DNA of 64,000 nucleotides. Source: Bifidobacterium sp. ESL0732. Its GTDB lineage: Bacteria; Actinomycetota; Actinomycetes; Actinomycetales; Bifidobacteriaceae. The notes beneath the pieces are model-generated. The model had not been told where the DNA came from. It did not search any database and worked only from the letters and a program-made list of their open reading frames with translations. The stretch lies in NCBI RefSeq assembly GCF_029395535.1, contig NZ_CP113920.1, positions 1,922,001 through 1,986,000 on the forward strand. The letters run 5' to 3'. Of this stretch, positions 45,568 through 56,054 are shown piece after piece (within the stretch, counting starts at the first letter, position 1; the number at the start of each line of letters is the position of its first letter). Both the position numbers and the translations under genes were made by a program.

Positions 45568-45622
45568 TCAACAGCATCGTGTACATCGACCAGTCGGCGG
45601 CCAGCCGCAATCCGCATCATTG

Positions 45623-48169
45623 CTAACCGTTCATCAACGCATTGTCCGGCACACGGAACGCCAGTTGGCGCAGAATCTTATTGTCCACTCCCAACGCAGC
45701 AGCATAGATCAGATACTGGCCCCACAGAGAGAGATCCTCGACGCCGCGCGCCGAAAAATCGCTGAAGTCGTTCATGTATTCCATGAATCCTACCAACCGG
45801 GTTGCGGCAAGCCGACCATTTGGGCTCAGTTCGACATAGCGCACCAGCGTCACCACCATGAACGCCAGGAACACCGCAGGCAGCCCCAGCGTAAGTGCGA
45901 CCTTCTGATGCCCCATATCCCAGATTTGCAGCAAAATATAGTAGCCGAGACCCACGAAACAGCCGATTGCCACCAGCACGCCCACGGCGACACGTGAGAA
46001 CTGGGTCAGCCTCAGCGCCATATATTCTTCATTTTCCGCATCCATGAAATCCGATTGAAGTTCCGGGCCTTCATCCCACACCTGTTGCGCTTCATTGAAC
46101 TGATTGACCATCTCGGTCTCCGCAGAATCGGTATTGTGCTGCGCGTGCCGCGGACCACTGGCCACTGCCCGGTGCCAGCTTTGGGTGGAGTTGCGCAACT
46201 GGTTCAAGTCGAAGGTGCATGAGCCGTGCCACATGGCGAACGCCTGCAGATAGTTGAGCAGCGCCTGTTCGGATACGCACAGCTGCGGATGCGCTGCGGA
46301 CGTTTCACTACCATCCTGCGCATCCTGCGCACCCTGCGCACTCTGCGAACCTTGCGCACTCTGCGACTCCGGTGTGTCCTGCCCGCTCTTCGTATGTTGC
46401 GAACCTTGCGTCGCCGCCAAAAGCCGTACCGTTACCGTTCGGCCGTCGGCGGGCTTGGCGATGCCGCCGAAGATGACGGCCAGACGCGGATGCCGGCGGA
46501 TATACCTGCCGAGGGCGGTGCGCCACAGCACATGGCTGAGCCATATACTGATACGGCTTGTCGGCATGTTCCTTTGCTGCGAGGAATCATGGCCATTCCC
46601 GTCTTCCTGTCTTTTCCTGTTTTCATTCTTCCGACCTTCTTCGGCACAGGCCTGTATCCGCTCGACGTCGGCGGTCTGCAGGTCGATGCCTTCGTACCAC
46701 GAGACCGCACCCGGGTAGAGCGCAATCACTTTCTTGTCGGCCAACGACAGCAGGGTGGAGAGCATCGCCCGTGTCTCACGGCTCAAGGCCGCGACCATCG
46801 AGGAGCCGGACGGCTGGACCTCGTCGATGAACCGTGCGGCGCAGGCCGGGCTCATCGACGGGATGTCCTGGCAATAGGGAATGTCACCGCTGACACTGGT
46901 CCGTCGGTTGGTGATGACAATCATGATGCCTCCGAAGACAAGGAACGCCAGCAATATCATCGCAAACGCGAATGCCTGCGAATGCCAATTGGAAGCAAAA
47001 TCCTGGTCGGCCTTCTCGGCATCGGCTTCGGCCTCGCCTGCCGCGTCATTGTCCTCTTCGGAATCGTCATATCGATCCGTGTCCTCGGCACTGCCCTTGT
47101 CCCGGAATTTTCCTTTGGTCCCGTCCCATACGGCATCGTGCGCCACTTGTCCCATTCCGGAAGCGTCGAATATGGCGGCGAATTCCGTCGACGAGGCCGC
47201 GGAGACGTCGTAAGCGTCAAAATCAAACTGTCTGGCACCATCGCGTTTCACCGATTTCCGTCCGGGAAAGCCCACAAAGCCTTTCGGCGTACCCTTGGTA
47301 CCTTTGGGAAGCGTCAGTCGCATATGCATGTGCTTGGCCGGGCCGGTATCCGTGTTGCCGTACGTGTCGTAGCGGAAGTACGCATGGTTGCCGCAACGGG
47401 TGACGACATCCTTCAACGTCATGGAAACGTCATATTTGAGGCTTTCGGCCGATTTCACCGGTGGAATCGCCCAAGTCAGGTTGACCATGCTCATATCGTG
47501 CGCATTCTTTGCATCCGTTGCCGTCAACGGGGCAGCGCCGGAACTCGTGGCAGGGGCATAATCCTCGACGACTTTGCCCACCATGGTATCCGCCGTCCAC
47601 ATACCAGGCTGGAACCTGATCTTGTCGGAGGACCCATAATACTGCCAATCCTGCGGCACATGCCGATAGACCTGTCCGGTCGCGGCATCGCGGACGCTCA
47701 CGTCGGTCACCGCACCCAGTTGAGCCCCGGGGAACCGATAGAACGTCGGCTCGTCAGTCAGGTCGATCCGTGTGGTGAGATCATTCCACTCAAGTTCCCG
47801 ATTATTGGCCCATTGCTCGGCGAGCTTCACATCGAAATGCTCATTCAAACGCACGTCGCCATTGGGTTGCACCGCCATGTCATAATCCACCGAATTATAG
47901 GAAATCCTGGGCTTGGCATCGAAGTCGTGCGACTGATCGATCACCATTGCGCTGCTGCCGAACGAGCTGTCGGGACGGGCAGCGCAGCCGGGGTTCTTCT
48001 CTACCCATGTGGTCTTGTATGAAGACTCCTCCGCTTTGCTTTTGGCGTCGGCCACGCTGTCGGAATACGGAATAATCATGCACAGCGCGACCACCAGCGT
48101 GCAAACCAGGCAGAAGGGAGTCTGCCGAATAATGCGTCTGAGATTAAGACTATGACCCACAGCCATCAC
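45623..48169 (-). CDS. DUF2207 membrane protein, paralogue 4
   Basis: An 848-residue member of the DUF2207 family: N-terminal membrane helix (about 18-35), an exported beta-rich domain opening with DYDMAVQPNGDVRLNEHFDVKL and containing AVTDVSVRDAATGQVYRH, then a middle membrane helix (about 400-425). A cytoplasmic part follows, then two helices near the C-terminus, and the conserved end motif ARGVEDLSLWGQYLIYAAALGV. It lacks the glycine-rich tail of its three neighbours and ends after that motif. Insert AQGSQSAQGAQDAQDG is low complexity. ATG/GTG overlap with the upstream paralogue (start within 4 bases of its stop), so co-translated. Confidence 0.85.
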   Translation of the reverse strand: MMAVGHSLNLRRIIRQTPFCLVCTLVVALCMIIPYSDSVADAKSKAEESSYKTTWVEKNPGCAARPDSSFGSSAMVIDQSHDFDAKPRISYNSVDYDMAVQPNGDVRLNEHFDVKLAEQWANNRELEWNDLTTRIDLTDEPTFYRFPGAQLGAVTDVSVRDAATGQVYRHVPQDWQYYGSSDKIRFQPGMWTADTMVGKVVEDYAPATSSGAAPLTATDAKNAHDMSMVNLTWAIPPVKSAESLKYDVSMTLKDVVTRCGNHAYFRYDTYGNTDTGPAKHMHMRLTLPKGTKGTPKGFVGFPGRKSVKRDGARQFDFDAYDVSAASSTEFAAIFDASGMGQVAHDAVWDGTKGKFRDKGSAEDTDRYDDSEEDNDAAGEAEADAEKADQDFASNWHSQAFAFAMILLAFLVFGGIMIVITNRRTSVSGDIPYCQDIPSMSPACAARFIDEVQPSGSSMVAALSRETRAMLSTLLSLADKKVIALYPGAVSWYEGIDLQTADVERIQACAEEGRKNENRKRQEDGNGHDSSQQRNMPTSRISIWLSHVLWRTALGRYIRRHPRLAVIFGGIAKPADGRTVTVRLLAATQGSQHTKSGQDTPESQSAQGSQSAQGAQDAQDGSETSAAHPQLCVSEQALLNYLQAFAMWHGSCTFDLNQLRNSTQSWHRAVASGPRHAQHNTDSAETEMVNQFNEAQQVWDEGPELQSDFMDAENEEYMALRLTQFSRVAVGVLVAIGCFVGLGYYILLQIWDMGHQKVALTLGLPAVFLAFMVVTLVRYVELSPNGRLAATRLVGFMEYMNDFSDFSARGVEDLSLWGQYLIYAAALGVDNKILRQLAFRVPDNALMNG

Positions 48170-50670
48170 CTTCCACCGAAACTGCCACCGCCCGAGCCAC
48201 CTCCGGAACCACCGAAGCTACCACCGCCTCCACCACCGAAGCCGCCCCCTCCGCTGAAACTGCTCATACTGGCAAAGCCAGAGCTTAACTGACCGCCAAG
48301 GTCGGCAAAATTGCCGAGGTCGAAGTTTGCAGACGAATAGCCCTGCACGTCGTGGCTCGCAGAGTAGAGCGGCCAGTAAAGCAGACTGCCTGAAGCGTTG
48401 GTATCAAGCCAATTGTCATCGGTCATCTGTGGCCAGACTTTGGTCATGCCCTTGGCCAGTTTGTCGCTGATGCCAAAGGCAGTGGCGTAGATGAGATATT
48501 GATCCCAAAGCGCCAGGTCCTGTGGCTCGCTCTCCTTGAAATCACCGAAATCAAGGAGATATTTACATAACCCCAACAACTGGCCGGCGAGCAGATTGCC
48601 TTTCTTGTTGAGCATGACTTTCTGCAACAGTGATATTTCGACAATCAACACGAACACCACGGGCAGGAAGATCTTGAGCATCCTGGCAATATCGCCGTGC
48701 AAATACAGCGCTTCTGCTCCAAACAGTTTGGCCGCAGTAAGAGGATTGCTCATAAACATCATGTAGAGGTAGCCAAAGCCAAGCACACCGGCCACCAGCA
48801 GGATGCCCTCAAATACCGTATACACCGTCGATGCCTTAGTCAGCTTCATGGCACGGTATTCAGCCTCCACCTTGAGCACGAAGTTCGACTCGCGGCTGGC
48901 GCCTTCCGACCAATTCGAGAGCCTGTCGTGGACATCCTTGAAATCGAAGACGTCGGAACCGAGCCGTTCACCCATCGCTTGTAAGAGCTCCATCAGCGCA
49001 ATCTCCGGCCCGGTGAGCGTGCTCACAATCGGATCTTCTAGAATTTGAGCACCCTTGGTGGCTTTTGGAACCTTTGTCAACAACACGATGGTGGTCGTTT
49101 TGCGTCCACCAAAACCAGTGGTCTTTGCGACGGTGTCGACCAAACCGCCCTTTTCCTTGCCGATTCTTTCATACAACGGTTCTTTGGCACTCGGGGCATT
49201 GCTGTGCCGGCCGTAAGGCTTGGCGGCCGCGCTAGACGATTGCCCGTCGAATTCACCGGCTGCGCCACGTTTCATGCAATCGCCGATTTCCTTGTCAGTG
49301 ACGTGTGCCCAGTCGATTCCGGCGTACCACTGGGATTCGCCTGGATAGATGCCGATGGCCTTTTTGCTTTGCAACGAGAGCATGGCGGCGGCAAGCTGAC
49401 GCGAGTCGAGCTTCGAATCACCTTGAGTCCCTTGCATCTCGTCAAGGAATTGAGCTGCCGCCGTCGCGCTGATTTTCGGAATATCACGATAATACTCGAC
49501 TGGCCCGTGGTAGCTGCCCTTGCGGTTGGTATACGCCACGAACACCGCGCCGATAGCCATGGCGACGAGTTCCAAGATGACGAACGGCAGATAGATATTC
49601 CAATGTCGACGGGCGGGCCGTTGAAGGTTGGGGTTGGAAGACTTTTGCTCGTCACGCTCCTGATCGATCACCTTTTGCTTGTGTTTGCCTGCGATGCGAT
49701 GCCGCACCTGTCCCATGACCGAAGACGGGAACATCGTCACCAAATCGACATGTCTGCCCGGCACAACCTCAAAGGCATGCGCCGAAAGAGTGCCGTCGGG
49801 ATTCGGATATACCGAACCTCTACCAACGTAATGCATCCATTCATTGGTGTCGTTTTGCTTGACTCCATCGGGAAAGGCGAGAGTGGCGTTGAAATCGTAT
49901 ACCGGTGTTCCGTTGGTATCGCCCATAGGTTCCCATTTAAGGTAAGCCACGTCGTCGTAGACCTGCACCGCGTCCTTGAACGTCATATCAACATCGAATT
50001 TCAGCGAACTTGCGTAATCGGTAGATGGTATATTCCAGCCAATTTCGATGGTATCGTCGCCACCTACCTGCACGTTCGTTGCCGCACCAGGCTGAGCACC
50101 CGTCGTTGCGGCCGAAGACCCAGCCGCGCCAGACGATTGATCATACTGGTCAGCCTTCATTGTTGCCGGAAGGTAAGGCGTGTGCCCGGTGCCGTTCTTG
50201 CCGCCCACGTCTTCGGCGTACCACTGATTGGCATGGTTCGCATCCCAGTTGGGATCGGTGATGTCGCCGCTGGTGCCGTGCGCATACTCCTGCCCGTTGC
50301 TTGTGTTTTTCACGGACACGTCGACGATGTCGCTTAAAGGACCCTTCGCCTTATCGGTGCGGTTGAGCGTATAACGTTGGTAGAGTTGACGCCACGGCTT
50401 GGCCTTACCATCCTTGTCTTCACGTGTCTGAAGCTCCATATCGATGTGCTCGGTAAGGTGCAAGTCTCCGTTTGGCAGCACCTTCACGTCATCTTCGAGC
50501 GAGTTATAGACCAGGTCGGCATTCATTTTTTTCAAATCCGACTCGTAAGGATTATAGGGCCGAACGCGCGAACCGCATGCCACCACAAACAGGCCAATCA
50601 TCGCCGTCAGTATCAAAGCCGCAAGCAATACCTTGGCAATTCGCTTGAGATTCAGGCTTTTCCCGCTCAT
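48166..50670 (-). CDS. DUF2207 membrane protein, paralogue 3
   Basis: An 834-residue protein. N-terminal helix (about 12-30; a Cys at 32 is not in a clear lipobox), exported domain with VLPNGDLHLTEHIDMEL and IEIGWNIPSTDYASSLKFDVDMTFKDAV, central helix (about 350-372) and two helices (about 610-690). The end motif DFKESEPQDLALWDQYLIYATAFGIS comes next, and a tail of Gly, Ser and Phe ends in SFGGR. DUF2207 proteins commonly neighbour LemA; their function is unknown. They have been proposed to act in envelope stress or membrane organisation, which the sequence does not prove. Confidence 0.87.
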   Translation of the reverse strand: MSGKSLNLKRIAKVLLAALILTAMIGLFVVACGSRVRPYNPYESDLKKMNADLVYNSLEDDVKVLPNGDLHLTEHIDMELQTREDKDGKAKPWRQLYQRYTLNRTDKAKGPLSDIVDVSVKNTSNGQEYAHGTSGDITDPNWDANHANQWYAEDVGGKNGTGHTPYLPATMKADQYDQSSGAAGSSAATTGAQPGAATNVQVGGDDTIEIGWNIPSTDYASSLKFDVDMTFKDAVQVYDDVAYLKWEPMGDTNGTPVYDFNATLAFPDGVKQNDTNEWMHYVGRGSVYPNPDGTLSAHAFEVVPGRHVDLVTMFPSSVMGQVRHRIAGKHKQKVIDQERDEQKSSNPNLQRPARRHWNIYLPFVILELVAMAIGAVFVAYTNRKGSYHGPVEYYRDIPKISATAAAQFLDEMQGTQGDSKLDSRQLAAAMLSLQSKKAIGIYPGESQWYAGIDWAHVTDKEIGDCMKRGAAGEFDGQSSSAAAKPYGRHSNAPSAKEPLYERIGKEKGGLVDTVAKTTGFGGRKTTTIVLLTKVPKATKGAQILEDPIVSTLTGPEIALMELLQAMGERLGSDVFDFKDVHDRLSNWSEGASRESNFVLKVEAEYRAMKLTKASTVYTVFEGILLVAGVLGFGYLYMMFMSNPLTAAKLFGAEALYLHGDIARMLKIFLPVVFVLIVEISLLQKVMLNKKGNLLAGQLLGLCKYLLDFGDFKESEPQDLALWDQYLIYATAFGISDKLAKGMTKVWPQMTDDNWLDTNASGSLLYWPLYSASHDVQGYSSANFDLGNFADLGGQLSSGFASMSSFSGGGGFGGGGGGSFGGSGGGSGGGSFGGR

Positions 50671-50716
50671 ATGTCTTGGCTCTTTTCTCTCAATTCGATT
50701 CCTTCAATATTGCTTC

Positions 50717-53368
50717 CTACCGTCCGCCGAAGCTGCCGCCGCCGGCACCGCCACCGGAACCACCGAAGCTGCCGCCGATGCCACCGCCGCCGAGCGACGC
50801 ACCCAAGCTGCCGAAACCGGAACTCAGCTGTGCACCGAGATCGGCGAAACCGCCGCTGGAGCCAAAGCCCGAAGCGCCAGAAGCCGAGACGCCGGTCCAT
50901 GCCGAACCGCAATACGTCCAGTAGAGTAGCGAGCCTTGAGCATTCTCGTCGAGCCAAGCCGCGTCAGCGAGCGCCGGCTGCGCCTCGGCCATCTTGCGCA
51001 CCAGCTCTCCGCTGATGCCCAGCGCGGTGGCGTAGATCAGGTACTGGTCCCAGAGTGCCAAGTCCTGTGGGCCGCGATCGGAGAAATCGCTGAAATCCTC
51101 CATATATTTGCGCAACCCAAGTACCGGACCCGCCGCCTTGCGCCCGTCGGCGCTCAACGTTTCGTTAGGCATCAGCGACAGGAACAGGATGGCGATGAAC
51201 GTTGCCGCCGACGCAGCGATGAGAGCCAAATCAGGCAGACCTATTCTGTAGAGACGCCAAAGGTAAAGGCCCGCAATCACCGCTGCCACCACGAGCAGCA
51301 CGGAGACCTTGAATATGGTCTCGCTTTGCGAATGAGCAAGCGTGAAGTGCTTGAACTCCTTGTCCGCCTCAGTGGTGAACTTTCGGTAATTCTCGGCACC
51401 ATCAGTCCACTTGCGGCCCGCTCGACGCACGTGCTTCAAGTCGAAAACGTGCGAGTCAATGTGCTCGGCGAAGGATTTGAGCAGTTTGAGCAGTGCTTGT
51501 TCAGAGGGGGTCAGATTCAGTTCGTCGCGACGCTGGCCATCGGACATGCTATCGCCGATGATCTGGTAGGCCAACGGCAAAATCACGATGGTGCTGGTCT
51601 TGGCGCCAAACGACGAAGCATTGTCACGCACCCGTTGCGAAACCTGGTCAGAATCGGCCTGCGCAAGGTCGAGCCCTCCGTACCATTCGGCCTTGCCCGG
51701 GTAGATGGCGATGAGGTTCTTGCGCGTCAGGGAAAGCATTGCGGCCGCCATCTGACGGGAAGCCAGTCGCCGAGCGTACTTCGTTCCGACGATACGGATG
51801 CCGAACCTGGATGACGGCGAGCCTTCCAGAATATCCATCAGATGGGCGGCGGCCACCGGTGTGATCTCAGGGATGTCGCGGTAATAATCCACCTCGCCTC
51901 GATACGATGCTTCAGGCGCGATGCGGATGAACTTGTTCATAAGATAGCCCAGCGCGACCAGTACCGCCACAACGGAGACCACCAGCCAGATGAGGTTGGC
52001 AGTGCTGACCACCGCCGCCTTCAATCGTTCGGCTTTCTCGTGGCTGACGACGGCCTGTGCGTGATCGCCGGATTGCGTGTGCCGCACCTTGCCCATCGAC
52101 GAAGCTGGCGATATCGACACCAAATCGACGTGCCGGCGGACTCCGACGTGCTGCGCGTTGAACTCGATGGTGTGGCTGCCGTGAGCCGAAATATCGCCGA
52201 GCCCCGCAAAATGCAGCCACTGTTGAGGCAAGTTCACCGAAGACGCCTTATCCGCCGCCTTAGATCCGTCGGACTTGGCCCGGCCTTTGGGCAGCGTGAC
52301 CCGTGCGTGCAGATTGTCGATCGGCACGCTGTTGTCGTCACCCACCGGCTCCCACTTGAAATAGGCCACGTCGTCGTAGCGCGTGACCACATCCTTGAAA
52401 GTCATGGCGATGTCGAATTTCATGCTTTCGGCGGTATAAGTCGCCGGGATGTTCCAGCCGATCTCGATGGTGTCGCCTGACTGGCCAGTAGCGCAGGTCC
52501 CATTATCGTCGCGCGTATCGGCAGCGGCATGGACACGCGGTTGGGCCTGGGATTGGGCCCGGGCTTCGATTGGAGCCACGAGTCGGCCTACACGGGGACG
52601 GACCCGCTGTACGTAGCTTGAGGGGTTGCTTGAATTACCGGAGTCGCTTAAATCATTGGAACCGCCAGAATCACTGGAATTCCGGCTTAGATTATCGGGA
52701 TTGCCGGAGTTCAGGCCTGAGTTGCCGGAGTCGCTCTGTGTTTCGGCTCCATTACCCGAAACACCCGAATCATTGACGCCTTGCCCTGGAACACTGGGAT
52801 CATTGGAATTCAGCTGGGGGCCAACCACGCCTCCATAGGAACCATCGAACATACCGTTGTCAATCGGACGGTCGCCATCCGTTTTCTTGCTAGGTCCGGC
52901 GGCCCCGGCGGGCTTGTAGCGCACGGAGGAACCGCACGAGACGTTGACCGCGTACCAGGTCTGGGAGAATTCACTGTCCCAAACGTCATCCGGCGTGTAT
53001 TTCAAATCGGAGTCGTCGGCCAAATCGCCGGTCGCATATTCCTCGCCGGTCTTGGCGTCTTTCACCGACACATCGGTGATGGCGCTCAATTGCTTGGAGT
53101 CGAGCTTGTAACGCTGGAAGAGCTGATGCCACGGAGCCTTGTCGCCGTCGCTGTCACGCCGCTTGCCCAATTTCACATCCACATGCTCGACCACCCGTAG
53201 GTCGCCGTTGGGACGCACCGTCATGTCGTAGTCGAGCGACCGGTAGCTCATGGTGCCGTCGCCGGAAGGCATCAGTATAAACGCCACCAAAGCCGTGACC
53301 ACCGTCGCAAGAATCAACGATGAGATGATGGCTCGCAGCCTCACCAACCAGTCTTTGTTCCCCTTCAT
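50717..53368 (-). CDS. DUF2207 membrane protein, paralogue 2
   Basis: An 883-residue protein with N-terminal helix (about 12-32), MTVRPNGDLRVVEHVDVKLGKR, an inserted Ser/Asn/Gly-rich stretch (about 180-255), TIEIGWNIPATYTAESMKFDIAMTFKDVV, central helix (about 462-482) and a helix pair (about 690-735). The motif SDRGPQDLALWDQYLIYATALGIS and a tail GGSGGGAGGGSFGGR close it. AAAGG precedes ATG 53368. The gap to the paralogue downstream is 46 bases. Confidence 0.88.
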   Translation of the reverse strand: MKGNKDWLVRLRAIISSLILATVVTALVAFILMPSGDGTMSYRSLDYDMTVRPNGDLRVVEHVDVKLGKRRDSDGDKAPWHQLFQRYKLDSKQLSAITDVSVKDAKTGEEYATGDLADDSDLKYTPDDVWDSEFSQTWYAVNVSCGSSVRYKPAGAAGPSKKTDGDRPIDNGMFDGSYGGVVGPQLNSNDPSVPGQGVNDSGVSGNGAETQSDSGNSGLNSGNPDNLSRNSSDSGGSNDLSDSGNSSNPSSYVQRVRPRVGRLVAPIEARAQSQAQPRVHAAADTRDDNGTCATGQSGDTIEIGWNIPATYTAESMKFDIAMTFKDVVTRYDDVAYFKWEPVGDDNSVPIDNLHARVTLPKGRAKSDGSKAADKASSVNLPQQWLHFAGLGDISAHGSHTIEFNAQHVGVRRHVDLVSISPASSMGKVRHTQSGDHAQAVVSHEKAERLKAAVVSTANLIWLVVSVVAVLVALGYLMNKFIRIAPEASYRGEVDYYRDIPEITPVAAAHLMDILEGSPSSRFGIRIVGTKYARRLASRQMAAAMLSLTRKNLIAIYPGKAEWYGGLDLAQADSDQVSQRVRDNASSFGAKTSTIVILPLAYQIIGDSMSDGQRRDELNLTPSEQALLKLLKSFAEHIDSHVFDLKHVRRAGRKWTDGAENYRKFTTEADKEFKHFTLAHSQSETIFKVSVLLVVAAVIAGLYLWRLYRIGLPDLALIAASAATFIAILFLSLMPNETLSADGRKAAGPVLGLRKYMEDFSDFSDRGPQDLALWDQYLIYATALGISGELVRKMAEAQPALADAAWLDENAQGSLLYWTYCGSAWTGVSASGASGFGSSGGFADLGAQLSSGFGSLGASLGGGGIGGSFGGSGGGAGGGSFGGR

Positions 53369-53408
53369 AGCCTTTTCTTCCGTCTACGTTTCAAGTTATC
53401 CGGACGTC

Positions 53409-56000
53409 TCAGCGGCCGCCGAAGCTGCCACCGCCCGAGCCGCCACCGGAACCACCGAAGCTGCCACCACTATCGAAACCACCGCCGGAACCGCCATCGG
53501 AGCCGCTGAAGGAGTCGGCGAACGTGGACTGGAGGGTGTCGAAGCCGGAAGCGATCTGCGCGCCGAAATCGCCGAAACCACCGAAACTGTCAACGCCGGA
53601 AAGCGCCTGTCCTGCGTCGGCACCTACCACGCCATTGCCTGCACCCACACCGCCGATCGACGGGTAGTACGACCAGTAAAGCAGCGAATCGCCGGCGTTG
53701 CCGTCCAGCCAGGACGAATCGGTGAGGTTCGGGAACACCTGCGCCATCCGCTTGGTGACTTTCCCACTGATTCCGAAAGCCGTGGCATAGACGAGATATT
53801 GGTCCCAAAGCGCCAGGTCGGGCACATCCCGCTCAGAAAAATCGCTGAAGTCTTCCATATACCTACGCAGGCCAAGCAATTGCGTGCCTGCCTGTCTGCC
53901 CGACGGCGTCAAGACCTTGAATTTCAACAGCCTGAAGAGGAATGCGAATACGAAAATCACCGGCACACCAAGGATAAGCGACAGCCCCCACTGGCCATGG
54001 AACTGGTCGCAGACGGCCCCGTAATCGTCCGTTCCGGAACCCAATTCGCTGAAAGCGAGGCCGTCGATGATCAGGGATTCCAAAGCCCCGACGATAACCA
54101 GCACCGCGGCCGCAACGTAGGAGAACACGAAGCGCCTGAAGTACTCGCCACTGGCGTATTCGGTGTCGACGCTGGTAAAGAACCTGTCCTGCGCTTTCGC
54201 GCCCTTCTCCCAATCGCCGAGCTGATCGTTGACTTGGCTCAAGTCGAAAGTCAGGGATTTCAGCTTGACGGAAATGTCCATGAGCATGGCCAACAGGCTT
54301 TTCTCCGACTTCGAGAGTTTTCGCCCCTTGCTGGCAGCTCTGGATGATTTCGGCAGTATTGCGATGGTGACGGTATCCGCTTTTTTGCCTCTGCCCAGCG
54401 CCCGGTCAAGGCATGTGCCGGCCTGTTTGCTGACGTCGGCGGCCGCAGCGGCGAGGTCGAGCCCCGAATACCAATCCGCCTTGCCCGGATACACTGCAAT
54501 GCATTTCTTGCTCGCCAGCTCAAGCAGCGTGGACGCCGTCTGTCGTGATGCCAGGCTGGAGTCGCCGACGTCATCGGGCATGAGGGCATCCATCAAATCG
54601 GCCGCGGCTCCGGGCGTGATACGTGGAATGTCGCGCACGTAATCCACGTCTCCGCGAATCCAAGCCTTCCCGTTGCTGGCGATCACCGCGGCGATGCCCA
54701 CCGCGAGAGCGAGAAGCACCGGAAGCGCGATGTACTTGATCAGCACAAAACGAGTGTCACCGCTGTTTTTGACGGAATTTCTCTGCTCATATTCCATCCA
54801 CGAGACCACATCTTCCTTCGCGGCCCTGTGGACGCGATAGCGGACCTGGCCCATGCCGTGGTGGCCGAACATGGAGATCAGATCGATATGGTTCTTGGCG
54901 GGAACATGCTCGGCATCCATCTCGATGCTGCGCTGCCCCGTCCGTCTGATGGCACCATTGCGGGGATAGTCCATCCACTGACGCATCGTGCCGGCTTTCG
55001 TGCCCTGCGGCAGGGTAACCTTGGCATGGAAACGCCCGATGGGAATGCCGTTGTCGTCGGCGACGGGCTCCCACTTCATGTAGGCCACGTCGTTGTATAC
55101 CTTGACGACGTCCTTGAAGGTCATCGTCACGTCGAATTTCATGCTTTCGGCCGACGTAGTGGTCGGAATGTTCCAGCCGATTTCGATGACGTCGCGCGCT
55201 GCACCCATTTTCGAAGGCTTTGTGCCGGGGTACCAGTCGCGCGAAGAATATTTCGTATCGGAACCTGCGTCCGAATCTGTGGTATCTGAATCCGCGGTAT
55301 CTGAATCTGCTGTTCCCGAATCTGTTGTACCCGAATCCGCGTCTGCGTTCTTGTCGCCGCCGGCCTGCGTCTGCTGCTGGCCCTGCGTCTGACCCTGCAG
55401 AATCTGCTGCCTTTGCTGCCTCTTCGCCATGTCGTCCTGCTGCTTCTTGACGTCGTATTTGGCTGAGCTCATGGCCGCGGGCCGGTAATCCACGCTGGGC
55501 TTGTCGTCATCCACATTCGCATTATGCCCCAGATCGCGTGCGTACCAAGTCCCGGCATGGGTCGCGTCCCAGCGTGAGCTGTGCAGGGCGTTGGGAGAAT
55601 CCGCGTCGCCATGGCGATAGGTCTGGCCCGTGGTCACGTTTTTGACTGAAACATCGGTGATGGCGCTGAGCGTGTCCTCGTCGTCCTCAATCTCATCCGC
55701 CGCTTTTCCGGGAGCGTCGGCCAAGCGGTAACGCTGGAACAGTTCACGCCACGGTTTGACGCCGTCGTCGTCCCCCTTGCGCTTGCCCAGCTTGACGTCG
55801 ATATGCTGGGTGATCCGCAAATCGCCATTTGACATCACCACAGCATCGTCATCGAGCGAATTGTAGCTCATCTGGTTTCCGCTGCCGCTGCCCTGCCAGG
55901 CGCAGAACCCATAGAAGCCAACGACGATCACAACCACCACTAGGGCCACCAGAGCCGCTTTGCCGAGCCGTTTGAGGCTGTAGACCTCGCCCATCACCAC
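53409..56000 (-). CDS. DUF2207 membrane protein, paralogue 1
   Basis: An 863-residue protein. N-terminal helix (about 14-34), VVMSNGDLRITQHIDVKLGKRK, a Gln-rich segment and DTADSDTTDSD-type repeats (about 190-245), VIEIGWNIPTTTSAESMKFDVTMTFKDVV, central helices near 425-445, and a helix pair around 625-690. The motif SERDVPDLALWDQYLVYATAFGIS and tail GSGGGSGGGSFGGR follow. Three possible starts (GTG 56000, GTG 55997, ATG 55994) lie behind AGGAAGG. It is first of the four paralogues, 54 bases after lemA. Confidence 0.88.
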   Translation of the reverse strand: MVMGEVYSLKRLGKAALVALVVVVIVVGFYGFCAWQGSGSGNQMSYNSLDDDAVVMSNGDLRITQHIDVKLGKRKGDDDGVKPWRELFQRYRLADAPGKAADEIEDDEDTLSAITDVSVKNVTTGQTYRHGDADSPNALHSSRWDATHAGTWYARDLGHNANVDDDKPSVDYRPAAMSSAKYDVKKQQDDMAKRQQRQQILQGQTQGQQQTQAGGDKNADADSGTTDSGTADSDTADSDTTDSDAGSDTKYSSRDWYPGTKPSKMGAARDVIEIGWNIPTTTSAESMKFDVTMTFKDVVKVYNDVAYMKWEPVADDNGIPIGRFHAKVTLPQGTKAGTMRQWMDYPRNGAIRRTGQRSIEMDAEHVPAKNHIDLISMFGHHGMGQVRYRVHRAAKEDVVSWMEYEQRNSVKNSGDTRFVLIKYIALPVLLALAVGIAAVIASNGKAWIRGDVDYVRDIPRITPGAAADLMDALMPDDVGDSSLASRQTASTLLELASKKCIAVYPGKADWYSGLDLAAAAADVSKQAGTCLDRALGRGKKADTVTIAILPKSSRAASKGRKLSKSEKSLLAMLMDISVKLKSLTFDLSQVNDQLGDWEKGAKAQDRFFTSVDTEYASGEYFRRFVFSYVAAAVLVIVGALESLIIDGLAFSELGSGTDDYGAVCDQFHGQWGLSLILGVPVIFVFAFLFRLLKFKVLTPSGRQAGTQLLGLRRYMEDFSDFSERDVPDLALWDQYLVYATAFGISGKVTKRMAQVFPNLTDSSWLDGNAGDSLLYWSYYPSIGGVGAGNGVVGADAGQALSGVDSFGGFGDFGAQIASGFDTLQSTFADSFSGSDGGSGGGFDSGGSFGGSGGGSGGGSFGGR

Positions 56001-56054
56001 GCGCCTTCCTACGATTTCATGTTGCGTATCAGAACCACAACTTCACCGGCAACC

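Noticed and set aside
46226..48022. 598-codon plus-strand frame opposite the DUF2207 gene
   Set aside because: No domain, no ribosome site, repetitive LRTLRTL run is antisense to the Ala-Gln-Gly insert.
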